A stretch of DNA of 64,000 nt, from positions 1-64,000 of the forward strand of contig JAGYOH010000009.1 of NCBI GenBank assembly GCA_018399635.1, written 5' to 3'. Under the pieces are notes generated by a model, which saw nothing but the letters and a program-made list of their open reading frames with translations, did not search any database and was not told the DNA's origin. Each line of letters begins with the position of its first letter. Position 1 is the stretch's first letter. The translations under genes were made by a program, and so were the position numbers. Below, piece by piece: positions 22,713-32,500 of this stretch. The stretch is from Clostridia bacterium (GTDB taxonomy: Bacteria > Bacillota > Clostridia > Peptostreptococcales > Acidaminobacteraceae).

Positions 22713-23849
22713 TTGAAGAATAAAACAATCGCACTGGCCCTGGCGGGGATTCTGGGCTTCGGCAGCCTGTCCTCGGCGGCGACCCTGGCCCCCACCTTCA
22801 ACCTGGTCCGACAGACCACGGGTTACCGGACCAGCGAAATGGTGAAGGAGCAGGTGGCCTTCAATACCATCGAAGCCAAATTGACCGCCAACAGTATCCT
22901 TTCCCAGATCGAGAATCTCGAGGACCTCGACGACAAGGGTTTCGTCAAGTTCGGCATGGAGCAGGAGGTCCCCCTCAGGATCAGCCTCATGACCGCCCAG
23001 GGGAGCCTCAATCATTCGGTGGCGGTCATGGACCTCACCCATCAGAACACCACCTACGCCGTGTATCTGGGCCTCAGGGACCTCTACATGGGCCTCTACA
23101 GGGCCCGTGAGGACTACCGGATCAAGGGGGAGACCCTGGCCCTGAAGGAAGCAGGTTATGCCCTGGATCAGGAGAAATACCGCCTGGGGAGAATCTCAGA
23201 GGTGGCCCTCATGGAAGCCGAGGTTGAAATGATGGCGGCCGGAGTGGACCACATCGAGGCCCTCAACCAGTACCGGACCATGCTGGAGACCTTCAACCAG
23301 TTCATCCACAATGACGACCCGTACGAGGAATACACCTACACCCTGGAGGAACCCCAGCTCATGACCCTGGAGCCTGTGGACTTCTATGTGGCCAGGGCCC
23401 TGGCCAACCGGGTGGAAATGGTGGACGTCCTGGGCCGGGTGGCCATGGAGAACGATAAAAAAACCTACTATGAGTCCGAGGACGGCCGCTTCCTGCGGTC
23501 GGAAGTCCTCACCGAGGATTACGAAGACCAGCTGGATGAAGTCTTCAAGGTCATGGTGGAGCTTGAGCAGACCCGGGAGGCCATCACCCTGGAAATTCTC
23601 AAGGCCTACGACCAGGTCCTCATCGCCAGGGGGGACGTGCTCAGCCTGCAGGCGACCCTGGCGGAACAGGAGGGGCGGCTTGAGAACCTCAAGCTGCAAC
23701 AGGATCTCGGCTACGTGACCCAGACCACCTATCAGGAGGTGGCTCTTTCCATCGAGAACCTCAGAATGAATTATCACTTGGCGGTAATGAGCTACAACAG
23801 CACCCTTTACCGATTCTTGTTCGCCAGCAGTACTGGCCCAGCCTATTAA
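22713..23849 (+). CDS. TolC-like secreted coiled-coil protein 1
   Basis: 378 aa with a signal peptide (residues 1-22, ending SSA) and long helices with the TolC/outer-membrane-efflux heptad pattern, for example ALDQEKYRLGRISEVALMEA and LKLQQDLGYVTQTTYQEVAL. In diderms, TolC forms the exit duct for RND and ABC exporters. Here it occurs with SLH proteins, so its role depends on the cell-envelope type. Translation probably starts at TTG 22713, with AGGAGGG at 22700-22706 six bases upstream. The next gene, 14 bases on, is a second TolC-like protein, so the two form an operon. They may serve the efflux genes at 28455-32631, which lack a TolC partner of their own. The match is by repeat pattern, not close identity. 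Confidence 0.7.
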   Translation: MKNKTIALALAGILGFGSLSSAATLAPTFNLVRQTTGYRTSEMVKEQVAFNTIEAKLTANSILSQIENLEDLDDKGFVKFGMEQEVPLRISLMTAQGSLNHSVAVMDLTHQNTTYAVYLGLRDLYMGLYRAREDYRIKGETLALKEAGYALDQEKYRLGRISEVALMEAEVEMMAAGVDHIEALNQYRTMLETFNQFIHNDDPYEEYTYTLEEPQLMTLEPVDFYVARALANRVEMVDVLGRVAMENDKKTYYESEDGRFLRSEVLTEDYEDQLDEVFKVMVELEQTREAITLEILKAYDQVLIARGDVLSLQATLAEQEGRLENLKLQQDLGYVTQTTYQEVALSIENLRMNYHLAVMSYNSTLYRFLFASSTGPAY

Positions 23850-23863
23850 GGGGGATTTAGCCG

Positions 23864-24976
23864 ATGAAAAAAACAAGGTTTATCATATCAGGATTGATGA
23901 TGCTGCTGGTCCTCGGGGCCGCCAGCTTCGCTGAAGAAGCTACGGTGACGGCGGAGGTGCCCCAGGCCTACACCCTGGAGGAACTCGTCACCATGGCCGA
24001 GGACAAGTCCCAGCAGGACATTCTCAATGATTTCAAGATCGAGTTTGCCCAGGACAATCTGGAGGATGCCATCGAGGTGGCTGAATTCAATGCCTACAAT
24101 GGGGGAGGCCGCCTGGAGACCCTCTTTCGGATGACCAAGGTCCATGTGGAGACCTTCCGGGCGGAGTCCGAGCTCAAACTCGCCCAGCTCCAGAAGGAAG
24201 CCGATGAATATGCCATCATCACCCAGGTCCATGACCTGGTCTACGACGTCAAGACCATGGAGATCGGAGTGGAGGCGGCAAAGGTCCGCCAGGCCCAGGC
24301 CGAAATGCAGTACGAAGCGGATTTGAAACGCTATGAACTGGGTCTCATCTCCCTGTTGGATCTCAATAATTCTCAAAACGACTATCAAACCGCCCAGATC
24401 GATGTCATGGAAGCCGAGAGCGATCTCAGAGACGCCACCAATCAGTTGAAAATCAAGGTCGGTCTGGATCCGGTCTCGGAGCTCACCCTCGATGTGGCAG
24501 TGACCCGTCTCCCCTTCGATTGGAGCTACACCCCTCAACTGGCCCGGTCCGTCATTGAAAAGGACCAGGACCTGTACGGCAAGTACGCCGATTACTTTGC
24601 CGACAAGACCCTCTTTGAACTCACCGATGACGCCTATGAGCCCTACGACAAGGAATACAAAATCGCTTTTTACGATTATGAGATTTCCCGCCTGGCCTAT
24701 GAGGATGCCTTTGACAGTTTCGCCACGGGCCTCAGGGGAGACTTTTTCGACCTCGACGTCCTCGATATGAAGATCGGTATCCAGGACCTCTACCTGGAGA
24801 TCGCCGAGAAGAATCATGACATCGCCGAGCAGAAGCTGGCCCTGGGCCTCATCAGTGAAGCCGACCGCCTGGGAGAGGAAGCCGACTATCTGGAGGCCCG
24901 GCAAAACCGCCTGACCTCCATCATCAACTACAACATGAAGGTCCTGGCCCTGGAGGAACTCCTGGGTGACCAGTAG
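23864..24976 (+). CDS. TolC-like secreted coiled-coil protein 2
   Basis: 370 aa with a signal peptide (1-23, ending SFA) and the family opening AYTLEELVTMAEDKS. It has two long helical hairpins marked by YELGLISLLDLNNSQNDYQT (about 155-175) and LALGLISEADRLGEEADYLE (about 320-340), the TolC repeat signature. AAGGGGG at 23848-23854 is 9 bases upstream of ATG. It sits directly behind the first TolC-like gene and ahead of a strong terminator. The two proteins are clearly related in layout but not near-copies, so a hetero-oligomer or two separate adaptors are possible. No beta-barrel strands are obvious, so whether it crosses an outer membrane is uncertain. Confidence 0.72.
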   Translation: MKKTRFIISGLMMLLVLGAASFAEEATVTAEVPQAYTLEELVTMAEDKSQQDILNDFKIEFAQDNLEDAIEVAEFNAYNGGGRLETLFRMTKVHVETFRAESELKLAQLQKEADEYAIITQVHDLVYDVKTMEIGVEAAKVRQAQAEMQYEADLKRYELGLISLLDLNNSQNDYQTAQIDVMEAESDLRDATNQLKIKVGLDPVSELTLDVAVTRLPFDWSYTPQLARSVIEKDQDLYGKYADYFADKTLFELTDDAYEPYDKEYKIAFYDYEISRLAYEDAFDSFATGLRGDFFDLDVLDMKIGIQDLYLEIAEKNHDIAEQKLALGLISEADRLGEEADYLEARQNRLTSIINYNMKVLALEELLGDQ

Positions 24977-25036
24977 CCGGTGGCGGGCCCGGACCTCCTC
25001 AAGGATGGACAGACCCAGGTGAATCCGATGACAAGC

Positions 25037-25072
25037 AAAATGCACCCCCCTTTCAGGGAGGTGCATTTTTTT
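25037..25072 (+). terminator. Terminator of the TolC-like operon
   Basis: AAAATGCACC with CCCC, loop TTTCA, then GGGAGGTGCATTTT and further T (25037-25072). Confidence 0.88.
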
Positions 25073-25116
25073 ATCAATGAGTTGACGGGGGGCGGTGACG
25101 ATTCCCTTTGTTGTCA

Positions 25117-25152
25117 AAGAAAGAGGCGGCGACCGTGACGGTCGCTGCCTCT
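25117..25152 (-). terminator. Terminator of the minus-strand SLH gene
   Basis: On the minus strand a long stem AGAGGC(A)GCGACCGT against ACGGTCGC(C)GCCTCT (25122-25152) is followed by TTTCTTTG. It lies 26 bases past the stop of the SLH gene. Confidence 0.65.
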
Positions 25153-25177
25153 GCTTGTCGGCACTGACTGGTTTCGC

Positions 25178-28045
25178 TTACATGAGGGTGGTGAAGGTGA
25201 TGAGCCCTTCGGCGTTCTCCATTTCATTGCCCGCGAGGTCCCTCAGGGGAACCTCCTGGGTGAGGGTGAGGCCGTCGAGGTCGTCATCCTCCGGATTCTC
25301 CACCACCAGGAAGTAGGTCTGCACGTCGTCCTTTTCCAGGGAGTCCCAGGAGGAACTGATGGCCAGGACGTCATAGGCGCCTCCCGCCACCTCGAAACTG
25401 TAGAGGCTCAGGCTGGCGGCATTGATGGTTTCCGTGAAATGCAGGGCGATGACGGTGGCATTCTGGCCGGGGAATTCATCATCGAAGGTGCTGAGGGTGG
25501 TGAGGAGGATGCCCGGGTCGTCCTCGTCCCCGTCCTCGTCGAGGTCATAGAGGATGAAGGCGGGATCGATGCCGTCCTCCACCAGGGCGTTGGAGGGGGT
25601 GGCCATGAGGGAAAGGGTTTCTCCGTAGGCGTTGACGGAATCGGTTCCGACGATGCGGTACATCAGGTCCACGGCACTCGAGTGCATGGCGTCTTCGAGG
25701 GTATAGGCGGCCGTGGAGCCTTCTCCGGTCAGGGAGTAGTCCACTCCGGTGGTGGCGGTCAGACTGCCGTCGACGTAGAAGACCAGGTCGGTGGCTTCAA
25801 AATCGGAAAAATCGTCGTCGAAGACCACTTCGACGGTGGTGGTGTCCACGGCCTTGACCTCGGTGATGGCCACGCTGCCGGGGGCTTCGATGTCCATGGT
25901 ATAGGAGTAGAGGCTGGTGTTGTTGCCCGCGGCGTCACTGAGGCGGCCCACCTCCAAGACATCGACGGCACTCTGCAGGTCGAGGCCGTAGGTCCCGTCC
26001 TCGGTCACGCTGGGAATCCTGATTTCAATAGCCTGTCCGTCATCCAGGATGGTGGTGGTGATATCGCTCTGAAGCTGGGACAGTTCGAAGGAGGAGGTGG
26101 CGGGAGAGTAGCCGGAACCTCTGTCGGCAAGGGCACCTGATTTCAGAATGTAGTTGCTGAGATTGTCGATGCCGTAGGAGCCCGTGGTGGCCATTTCTTC
26201 AAAGAAGCTGACCACCAGGACCTGGTCGATTTCCCCCGCCCGGTAGATGACGGCTTCAAAGTCGCCGAAGTCCGGCGGGGTCTGGTCCGTCATGGTGAAG
26301 GCCACTCTGGTGGCGGGCATTTCCGACGGGGTGGGCAGGTTCAGGTCCGCCACTCCTTCGATGAGGAGTTCGAATTCCCCTTCGATGGGCTCGGTGAAGG
26401 TGATGACCACCGGGTCCTCCATGTCGAGGTCCCCGCTTGAAGGGGTGAAGGTCATCTTGCTGGAGATGTTGTCATCCTCGGCGTCGTAGAGTTTCAAGGT
26501 CATGTCATCGAGAGTCACGTCCTCGGTGAAGAAGAGCTCCGCCCTGGTGGCTGAGACGATGGACAGTTCATCCACCTCGGGAGCCGTGTCATCGGAGGGC
26601 AGGTCCACCCGTTTCACCTGGTCGGTGTTCTCATTCTCCCAGAGGTCCTCGACTTCTCCCTCTTTCACGTAGACATAGACCGTGCTGTCGGGCATGGCCC
26701 GGGACGAGGAGAAGGTCAGGGTCATTTCATCCCCCTCGAGGGTGACGGTGTCGGGGTAGTAATTGCTGTTGGTGTGGTAGATCCGGGGTTCGGTGGAGGA
26801 TACGGTGATGGTTTCATCAACGAGTTCCTCGCTCCAGATGAGGGTCACCCGGGTGGGGGAGACGTCCTTGTAACCCACGATGGTGGGGGACGTGGTATCC
26901 TTGGTCACCGACCGGGTCAGGGTTTTTTCCTGGGTGGAGAAATCCGCGTAGTCCCGGATGCCGGCCTCGACGGTGACGCTGTAGGTGCCGGTTTCAAGGG
27001 AGGTGTAGAGCTCGAGGTCGACGAAGTCGTCGGTGAGACCCAGATTCACCCTGTTGATCAGGAGGGCTCCCCCGTTGACGGAGAAGTTGCTCTTGATGAG
27101 ATCCATGGTGTTCATGGGTTCTGAGAAACGGACTCTGAGCGTCTTCAGTCCCACGGCTTCGAGGCTTTGGGCCTCGGGGATGGCAGTATCCATGAGGGTG
27201 AGGTATCTGGTGGTGTCCGCCACCACATCGTCACCCCGGCTCAGGACATCTTCAATGACCAGTTTGGCCGCAGTCTGCTGGGGCACCGCCCCGTTCAAGG
27301 TGAGGGTGACGGTCTTTCCGAGGTCGTCCACTTCGGCCAGAAGCAGATCGATGGCATTGACCCCTTCTGTCAGAGTGTAATGGGCCAGGTCGGTGGCGGT
27401 CTCCTCATCCACCGTCTGGTTGAAGCCCACCTCGATCTCAATGAGGTTGTCGGCAGTCACGCTTTGGACCTTGAAGTCTTCAGCAGGGGCGTCCTCGCTG
27501 AGAACCCCCAGGGCCACTCCGAGAAGCACCCCCTGGGTGTTCCTGGTGTTGATGGCGTCGTACATGAGTTCAAAGACCTGACCCCTGAGGATGGGGCTGC
27601 TGGCGTTGGTATCGATACCCAGGGCCCGGGCGTCCTCGATGGCCCCCTCCCAGGCGCCGGTGTGGCCCAGGGCCCTCAGCATGAAGGCGGCGGCCATCTG
27701 TTCGTTGACGGGGTCCATGGGACCGAACCGGCCTCCCCCGATGCCGTAGGTCCATTCATTGGCTTCGGCATAGGCCACATAGGGGGCGTACCAGTCACTC
27801 GGGGACACATCGGTGAAGGTGGTGGGAAGGCCGAAGTTCATGGCCTGGGTCTCCACCCCGTACATCCTGGAAAGCACCACCATCATTTCAGCCCGGGTGA
27901 TGGGACTCGATTCATTGAGGTTGCCGGTGCCGTCCCCCTTGACCAGACCGAGACCGTAAAGGGTCTCGCCGTAGGTGGCGCCGTAGACTGGCAGAGTGCC
28001 CAGTAGCAGCAGCAGGACCAGCAGGAACACTAGACTACGTTTCAT
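25178..28045 (-). CDS. S-layer-type SLH protein 4
   Basis: 955 aa on the minus strand. It has a signal peptide (1-22, ending VYG), three SLH repeats (TRAEMMVVLSRMYG; FTDVSPSDWYAPYVAYAE; RGQVFELMYDAI), then the same order of Ig-like domains as the 11-20 kb genes (PEAQSLEAVGLKTLRVRFSE; TSPTIVGYKDVSPTRVTLIW). It ends with the shared module ASLYSFEVAGGAYDV and PLRDLAGN. It is the most diverged of the long paralogues. TAAGGAGG lies 8-9 bases before the ATG. About 195 bases upstream is a good promoter with a dyad in its spacer, and between them a terminator-like hairpin (28145-28174), so expression is likely controlled in the leader. Confidence 0.9.
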   Translation of the reverse strand: MKRSLVFLLVLLLLLGTLPVYGATYGETLYGLGLVKGDGTGNLNESSPITRAEMMVVLSRMYGVETQAMNFGLPTTFTDVSPSDWYAPYVAYAEANEWTYGIGGGRFGPMDPVNEQMAAAFMLRALGHTGAWEGAIEDARALGIDTNASSPILRGQVFELMYDAINTRNTQGVLLGVALGVLSEDAPAEDFKVQSVTADNLIEIEVGFNQTVDEETATDLAHYTLTEGVNAIDLLLAEVDDLGKTVTLTLNGAVPQQTAAKLVIEDVLSRGDDVVADTTRYLTLMDTAIPEAQSLEAVGLKTLRVRFSEPMNTMDLIKSNFSVNGGALLINRVNLGLTDDFVDLELYTSLETGTYSVTVEAGIRDYADFSTQEKTLTRSVTKDTTSPTIVGYKDVSPTRVTLIWSEELVDETITVSSTEPRIYHTNSNYYPDTVTLEGDEMTLTFSSSRAMPDSTVYVYVKEGEVEDLWENENTDQVKRVDLPSDDTAPEVDELSIVSATRAELFFTEDVTLDDMTLKLYDAEDDNISSKMTFTPSSGDLDMEDPVVITFTEPIEGEFELLIEGVADLNLPTPSEMPATRVAFTMTDQTPPDFGDFEAVIYRAGEIDQVLVVSFFEEMATTGSYGIDNLSNYILKSGALADRGSGYSPATSSFELSQLQSDITTTILDDGQAIEIRIPSVTEDGTYGLDLQSAVDVLEVGRLSDAAGNNTSLYSYTMDIEAPGSVAITEVKAVDTTTVEVVFDDDFSDFEATDLVFYVDGSLTATTGVDYSLTGEGSTAAYTLEDAMHSSAVDLMYRIVGTDSVNAYGETLSLMATPSNALVEDGIDPAFILYDLDEDGDEDDPGILLTTLSTFDDEFPGQNATVIALHFTETINAASLSLYSFEVAGGAYDVLAISSSWDSLEKDDVQTYFLVVENPEDDDLDGLTLTQEVPLRDLAGNEMENAEGLITFTTLM

Positions 28046-28144
28046 GTTAGATTCCTCCTTAAAAGGTTTTTTTCAGATTTTCCTTACAATACATCTATAT
28101 ACCCATAGGAACCCCTAAAACGCAGTTCAGGGCGGCGGATCATA

Positions 28145-28174
28145 AAAAATGGGTCCTTCGTGGTGGAAGGACCC
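28145..28174 (-). promoter_or_regulatory. Attenuator-like hairpin in the SLH 4 leader
   Basis: Read on the minus strand, GGGTCCTTC/GAAGGACCC (28151-28174) is followed by ATTTTTTAT. There is no minus-strand gene further upstream, so the hairpin lies inside the leader between promoter 28274-28247 and the start at 28045. It may stop transcription under some conditions. The 28046-28454 interval holds no gene on either strand. Confidence 0.6.
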
Positions 28175-28246
28175 CAAAACAGTATAGGAGAATTAATTCA
28201 TCACGGCCCTGGATTCTTTAAGGGAAGAAGCAGGGGTGAAAAATCG

Positions 28247-28274
28247 ATAATAGATTAACAATCTATCAAGTCAA
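28247..28274 (-). promoter_or_regulatory. Promoter of SLH 4 with an internal dyad
   Basis: On the minus strand TTGACT (28274-28269), 16-bp spacer, TATTAT (28252-28247). The spacer is largely the inverted repeat TAGATT-AAC-AATCTA (28251-28265), a plausible operator. Confidence 0.65.
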
Positions 28275-28392
28275 GTATATCGACAGGGATTACAGGATTC
28301 AAGGCTTTGGGAGGATTGATAGTTTTTAATGAATAGGCCTTAAGGAAATATTAGGAATTAACAATGGGGCGGAAACTTTACAAAACTGGGCC

Positions 28393-28421
28393 TTGAAAAG
28401 CCTCCCGGACTTGGGTATAAT
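28393..28421 (+). promoter_or_regulatory. Promoter of the RND efflux operon
   Basis: TTGAAA (28393-28398), 17-bp spacer, TATAAT (28416-28421). Confidence 0.88.
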
Positions 28422-28425
28422 GAGA

Positions 28426-28439
28426 ACCGACCAGTCGGT
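28426..28439. promoter_or_regulatory. TetR-type operator
   Basis: ACCGACCAGTCGGT is an inverted repeat (ACCGAC/GTCGGT) of the kind bound by TetR repressors of efflux operons. It covers the expected transcription start just after the -10 box. The TetR gene is the last of this operon (32618), so the likely circuit is autorepression released by a pump substrate. Confidence 0.85.
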
Positions 28440-28454
28440 CGGAAGGAGATTGAA

Positions 28455-29555
28455 ATGAAAAACAAAGGGTTGATCGGTATATTGCTGGTGATGCTCCTGG
28501 TCACCGGTTGTCAAAGTGAAGAAGTCGTACCCCAGGATGAAACCGTTGCCGTGGAGGTGATGCAGCCGGTGAAGGGAAGTCTCACCCAGACCATGGTCTT
28601 TACCGGAGAACTTGCCGCCAGGGAGTCCGTCATGGTCACCCCCCAGGTGACCGGGGCGGAAGAAGCCCTGGAGATCCTCGTCAAGGTGGGGGACACCGTC
28701 GACAAGGACCAGGTCCTGGCCATCCTGAAGGGGGACAAGACCGGGGACCAGGTGGAAAGCGCCCGTCTCCAGTATGAACTGGCCAAGAGCAATTACAACA
28801 CCCAGTATGAAAACTACCTCAATGCCGTGGACCAGCTGGAGAACACCCGGGTCCTCTATGAAGCCGGTGCCGTCTCCAAACTGGAATATGACAACGCCAG
28901 ACTGAGGGCCTCCGGCAATCAGCTGTCTCTGCTCAGAGACCAGCTTTCCCAGGCGGAATTCGCCTACGAAAACGCCCTTGAAATGACGGAGGAACTCACC
29001 CTGACCGCCCCGGTGAGCGGGGTGGTGGGAGAGATCAACCTTTCAGAAAACAACCTGGTCAGCGCCCAGAACACCATCAGGATTCTCAGCCTGGAGAATC
29101 TCGAGGTCGCCTTTTTCGTTCCTGAGGGAAAAATCTCCCTGGTGAAGCCCCAGATGCCCGTTCGCATCGTGGTTCCCGCCAGCGGCGGGGTGTACGAGAG
29201 TACCATCAACTGGGTGAATCCCGAGAAGGATCCCCGGAAAAACATGTACCCCGGATCCGTCCTCCTGACCGGGACCCGGGAGAACCTCTATCCCGGGATG
29301 AAGGTCCTGGTGGAGCTCGACCTCAACCGGGAGTCGGTCTTTCTCCTTCCGGTGGATGCGGTCCTCTTCGGGGATGATTACTTCGTCTACCGGGCCGTGG
29401 AGGACCGGGTGGAAAGGGTGCCCGTCACCCTGGGAGAGGACAACGGTGAAATGGTGGAGATCCTGAGCGGCCTCACGGCGGAGGATACGGTGGTGGTCAA
29501 GGGACAGGACTTTCTCGGCGAGGATGACCTGATCAAGATCGTCAGGGGGCGCTAG
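28455..29555 (+). CDS. RND efflux periplasmic adaptor lipoprotein
   Basis: Membrane fusion protein (HlyD/AcrA type), 366 aa. A lipoprotein signal ends in the lipobox LVTGC (Cys19), so it is tethered to the membrane. A split biotinyl-lipoyl domain (MVFTGELAARESVMVTPQVT; LTAPVSGVVGEINLSENNLV) flanks a coiled-coil hairpin (about 95-175), followed by the beta-barrel and C-terminal membrane-proximal domain. It is the first gene of an operon whose pump starts two bases after its stop. AAGGAGA at 28443-28449 precedes the ATG. The promoter and TetR operator directly upstream imply drug- or metabolite-inducible expression. Substrates cannot be named. Confidence 0.92.
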   Translation: MKNKGLIGILLVMLLVTGCQSEEVVPQDETVAVEVMQPVKGSLTQTMVFTGELAARESVMVTPQVTGAEEALEILVKVGDTVDKDQVLAILKGDKTGDQVESARLQYELAKSNYNTQYENYLNAVDQLENTRVLYEAGAVSKLEYDNARLRASGNQLSLLRDQLSQAEFAYENALEMTEELTLTAPVSGVVGEINLSENNLVSAQNTIRILSLENLEVAFFVPEGKISLVKPQMPVRIVVPASGGVYESTINWVNPEKDPRKNMYPGSVLLTGTRENLYPGMKVLVELDLNRESVFLLPVDAVLFGDDYFVYRAVEDRVERVPVTLGEDNGEMVEILSGLTAEDTVVVKGQDFLGEDDLIKIVRGR

Positions 29556-29556
29556 C

Positions 29557-32500
29557 ATGAAGATTTCCAATCTAGCCATCCAGCGGCCTGTCACCGTCAT
29601 CATGCTCACCCTCATCGTGGTCCTGCTGGGAGTGGTGAGCTTCTCCAATCTCGCCGTCGACCTCTATCCGGAAATCGAGGTGCCGGTGTCCATCGTCTCC
29701 ACCAGTTACAGCGGGGCCAGTCCCCAGGAGATGGAGACCCTGATCACCCGCCCCCTGGAAGGGGCCCTGGCCACGGTAAGCGGCCTTGACGAGTTGAATT
29801 CCAATTCCTCCGAGGGCAGTTCCATTGTCATCCTCCTCTTCGACTTCGGCGTGGACATGGAAACCGCCGCCCTGGAGATGAGGGAGAAGGTGGACATGGT
29901 CAAGGGTGCTCTCCCGGAGGAGGCCAGCACGCCCAGGGTCTTCAAGATCGATCCCAACGCCATGCCGGTGATGACCCTCAGCGTGAAGAGCTCCGGAGAT
30001 CTGGCCGAAACCCAGACCATCGTCGAGGACAAGGTCCTCTCGAGACTCGAGCGCATCGAGGGGGTGGCCTCCGTCAATCTCTCCGGGGGCCTTTCAGAGG
30101 AGGTCCTCATTGAGATCGACCCCCTGGCCCTGGAGAACTACGGCCTTTCCTTCAACCAGCTCAAAAGCATCCTGATCAGTGAAAATCTCAACCTGCCCTC
30201 GGGAGAAATCCAGCGGGGGGACAAGAACATGCCCCTGAGAATCCTGGGGGAATACGCCTCGGTGGAGGAAATCGCCAACCTGCCGGTCCTCCTCGGAGAC
30301 GGCACGGTGATCCGAATCGCCGACGTGGCCAGGGTCTCCAAGGGCACTGAAGAAACCATCAGCATCAATCGTCTCGACGGAGACCTTTCCCTGGGAGTCA
30401 ACCTCACCAAGTCCTCCGACGCCAACACCGTCAAGGTGGCCGGCGCCGTCAGGGAGGAACTGGACAAACTCCAGCGGGAAATGGAGGATCTTCAGATCCA
30501 GATCATCTACGACGCTTCGGATTTCATCAACAAGGCCATCGCCAACGTGGCCCTCAGCGGCGTCATCGGAGGCATCCTGGCCGTGGCCATCCTCTACCTC
30601 TTCCTGAGGAATATCAGGACCACTATGGTCATCGCCATATCCATCCCCGTCTCCATCATCGCCACCTTCAGCCTCATCTATTTCAACGGCATCACCATCA
30701 ACCTCATGACCCTGGGAGGACTGGCCCTGGGTCTGGGCATGCTGGTGGACAACTCCATCGTGGTGCTGGAAAACATCTACCGTTACCGGGATCTGGGCCA
30801 CAGCCGGGTCCAGGCGGCCAAGGAGGGGACCGAGGAGGTTTCCATGGCGGTCATCGCCTCCACCCTCACCACCGTGGCGGTCTTCCTCCCCATCGTCTTC
30901 GTGGAAGGCGTGACTTCCATTCTCTTCAAGGAGCTGGCCCTCACCGTGACCTTCAGCCTCCTGGCTTCCCTGGTGGTGGCCCTGACCCTGGTGCCCATGC
31001 TTTCCAGCGTGATTCTCAAGGTGGACCACTCCAAGGATGAAACCCGGCGGTTCAGCACCTTCGACAAGGCCTTTGAAAGGGTCCAGAACTTCTACGACAG
31101 GCTGCTCCACCGGGCCCTGGACCATCGCCGGGCCACGGTGTTCATCGCCCTGGGCGCCTTCATTCTTTCTCTGGGTCTCATGGCCTTCGTGGGGGTGGAA
31201 TTCATCCCCGCCATGGATGAGGGCAGTGTCAGCATCAGTGTGGAACTGCCCAACGCCACCCGCTTTGAAAAGACCCTGGAAATCGTGGACCAGATGGAGG
31301 AGGATCTCGGGAAGATTCCTGAAATCGCTTCCATCTCCACCACGGTGGGATCCTCGGGCATGGGCTTCATCACCAATGTGGCGGGGAATACCGGCTCCCT
31401 GACGGCGACCCTGGTGGACCGGGGCGACCGGGACAAGACCACCTTCGAGGTGGCGGACGAGCTTCGGAATCTCTTCAAGGGCTATGCCGGGGCTGAAATC
31501 AGTGTCTCGGCCGCTCAAACCCAGGGCTTCGGCGGCATGACGGCCCCCATTTCCATCGCCCTCAAGGGGGATGACCTCAAGGTTCTCGAAGAGTACGCCG
31601 ATGAAATCGTGGCCATTGCCCGGGAGGTGGAGGGAACCCGGGAGGTGACCTCGAGCATCGCCGAGGAACAGGATGAACTGGTCCTGAAAATCGACCGGGA
31701 CAAGGCCTCCTTCTACGGCATGACCGGGGCCGGTGTCACCCAGTATGTCCGGGACCTCACCCAGGGCACCACCCTGACCCGCTACAAGACCGAGGGAGAG
31801 GAAATCGCCATCAGGATACAGGGGGATCCCTCCCTCACGGCCTCGGTGGACGACCTGAGAAACCTCCTGGTGGAAACCCCCTACGGTCTGGTCAGCCTCG
31901 ACGAACTCACCGGGTCTCTTGAAATCGTCAAGAGTCCCACCACCATCAACCGCCAGGGCCAGGTGAGGACCGTCACCATTGCCATGAACATCTTCGACCG
32001 GGATCTCAGGAGCATTTCCGTGGAACTCGAGGAAAAACTCTCCGCCCTGGTCTTTCCCGACGGCTATTCCTACTATATCGGAGGCCAGAACGAGGACCTG
32101 ATCGAGTCCTTTCAATCCCTGGTCCTGGCCCTGGTCCTGGCGGTCCTTCTGGTCTACATGATCATGGCCAGCCAGTTCGAGAATGTCAAATACCCCTTCA
32201 TCATCATGTTCACCCTGCCCCTGGCTCTTTCCGGGAGCATCATCGCCCTTTTTGTCACCGGCAGGACCCTCAGTGTCCCCGCCATGATCGGCGTGATCAT
32301 GCTGGCGGGAATCGTGGTGAACAACGCCATCGTCCTGGTGGACTACATCAACACCCTGAGGGGGCGGGGGATGGCCCTCAGGGCCTCCCTCATCGAGGCC
32401 GCCAGGGTCAGACTCAGACCCATCCTCATGACCACCCTGACCACGGTGCTGGGCCTGGTCCCCATGGCCCTGGGCCTGGGGGAGGGCTCCGAGACCACGG

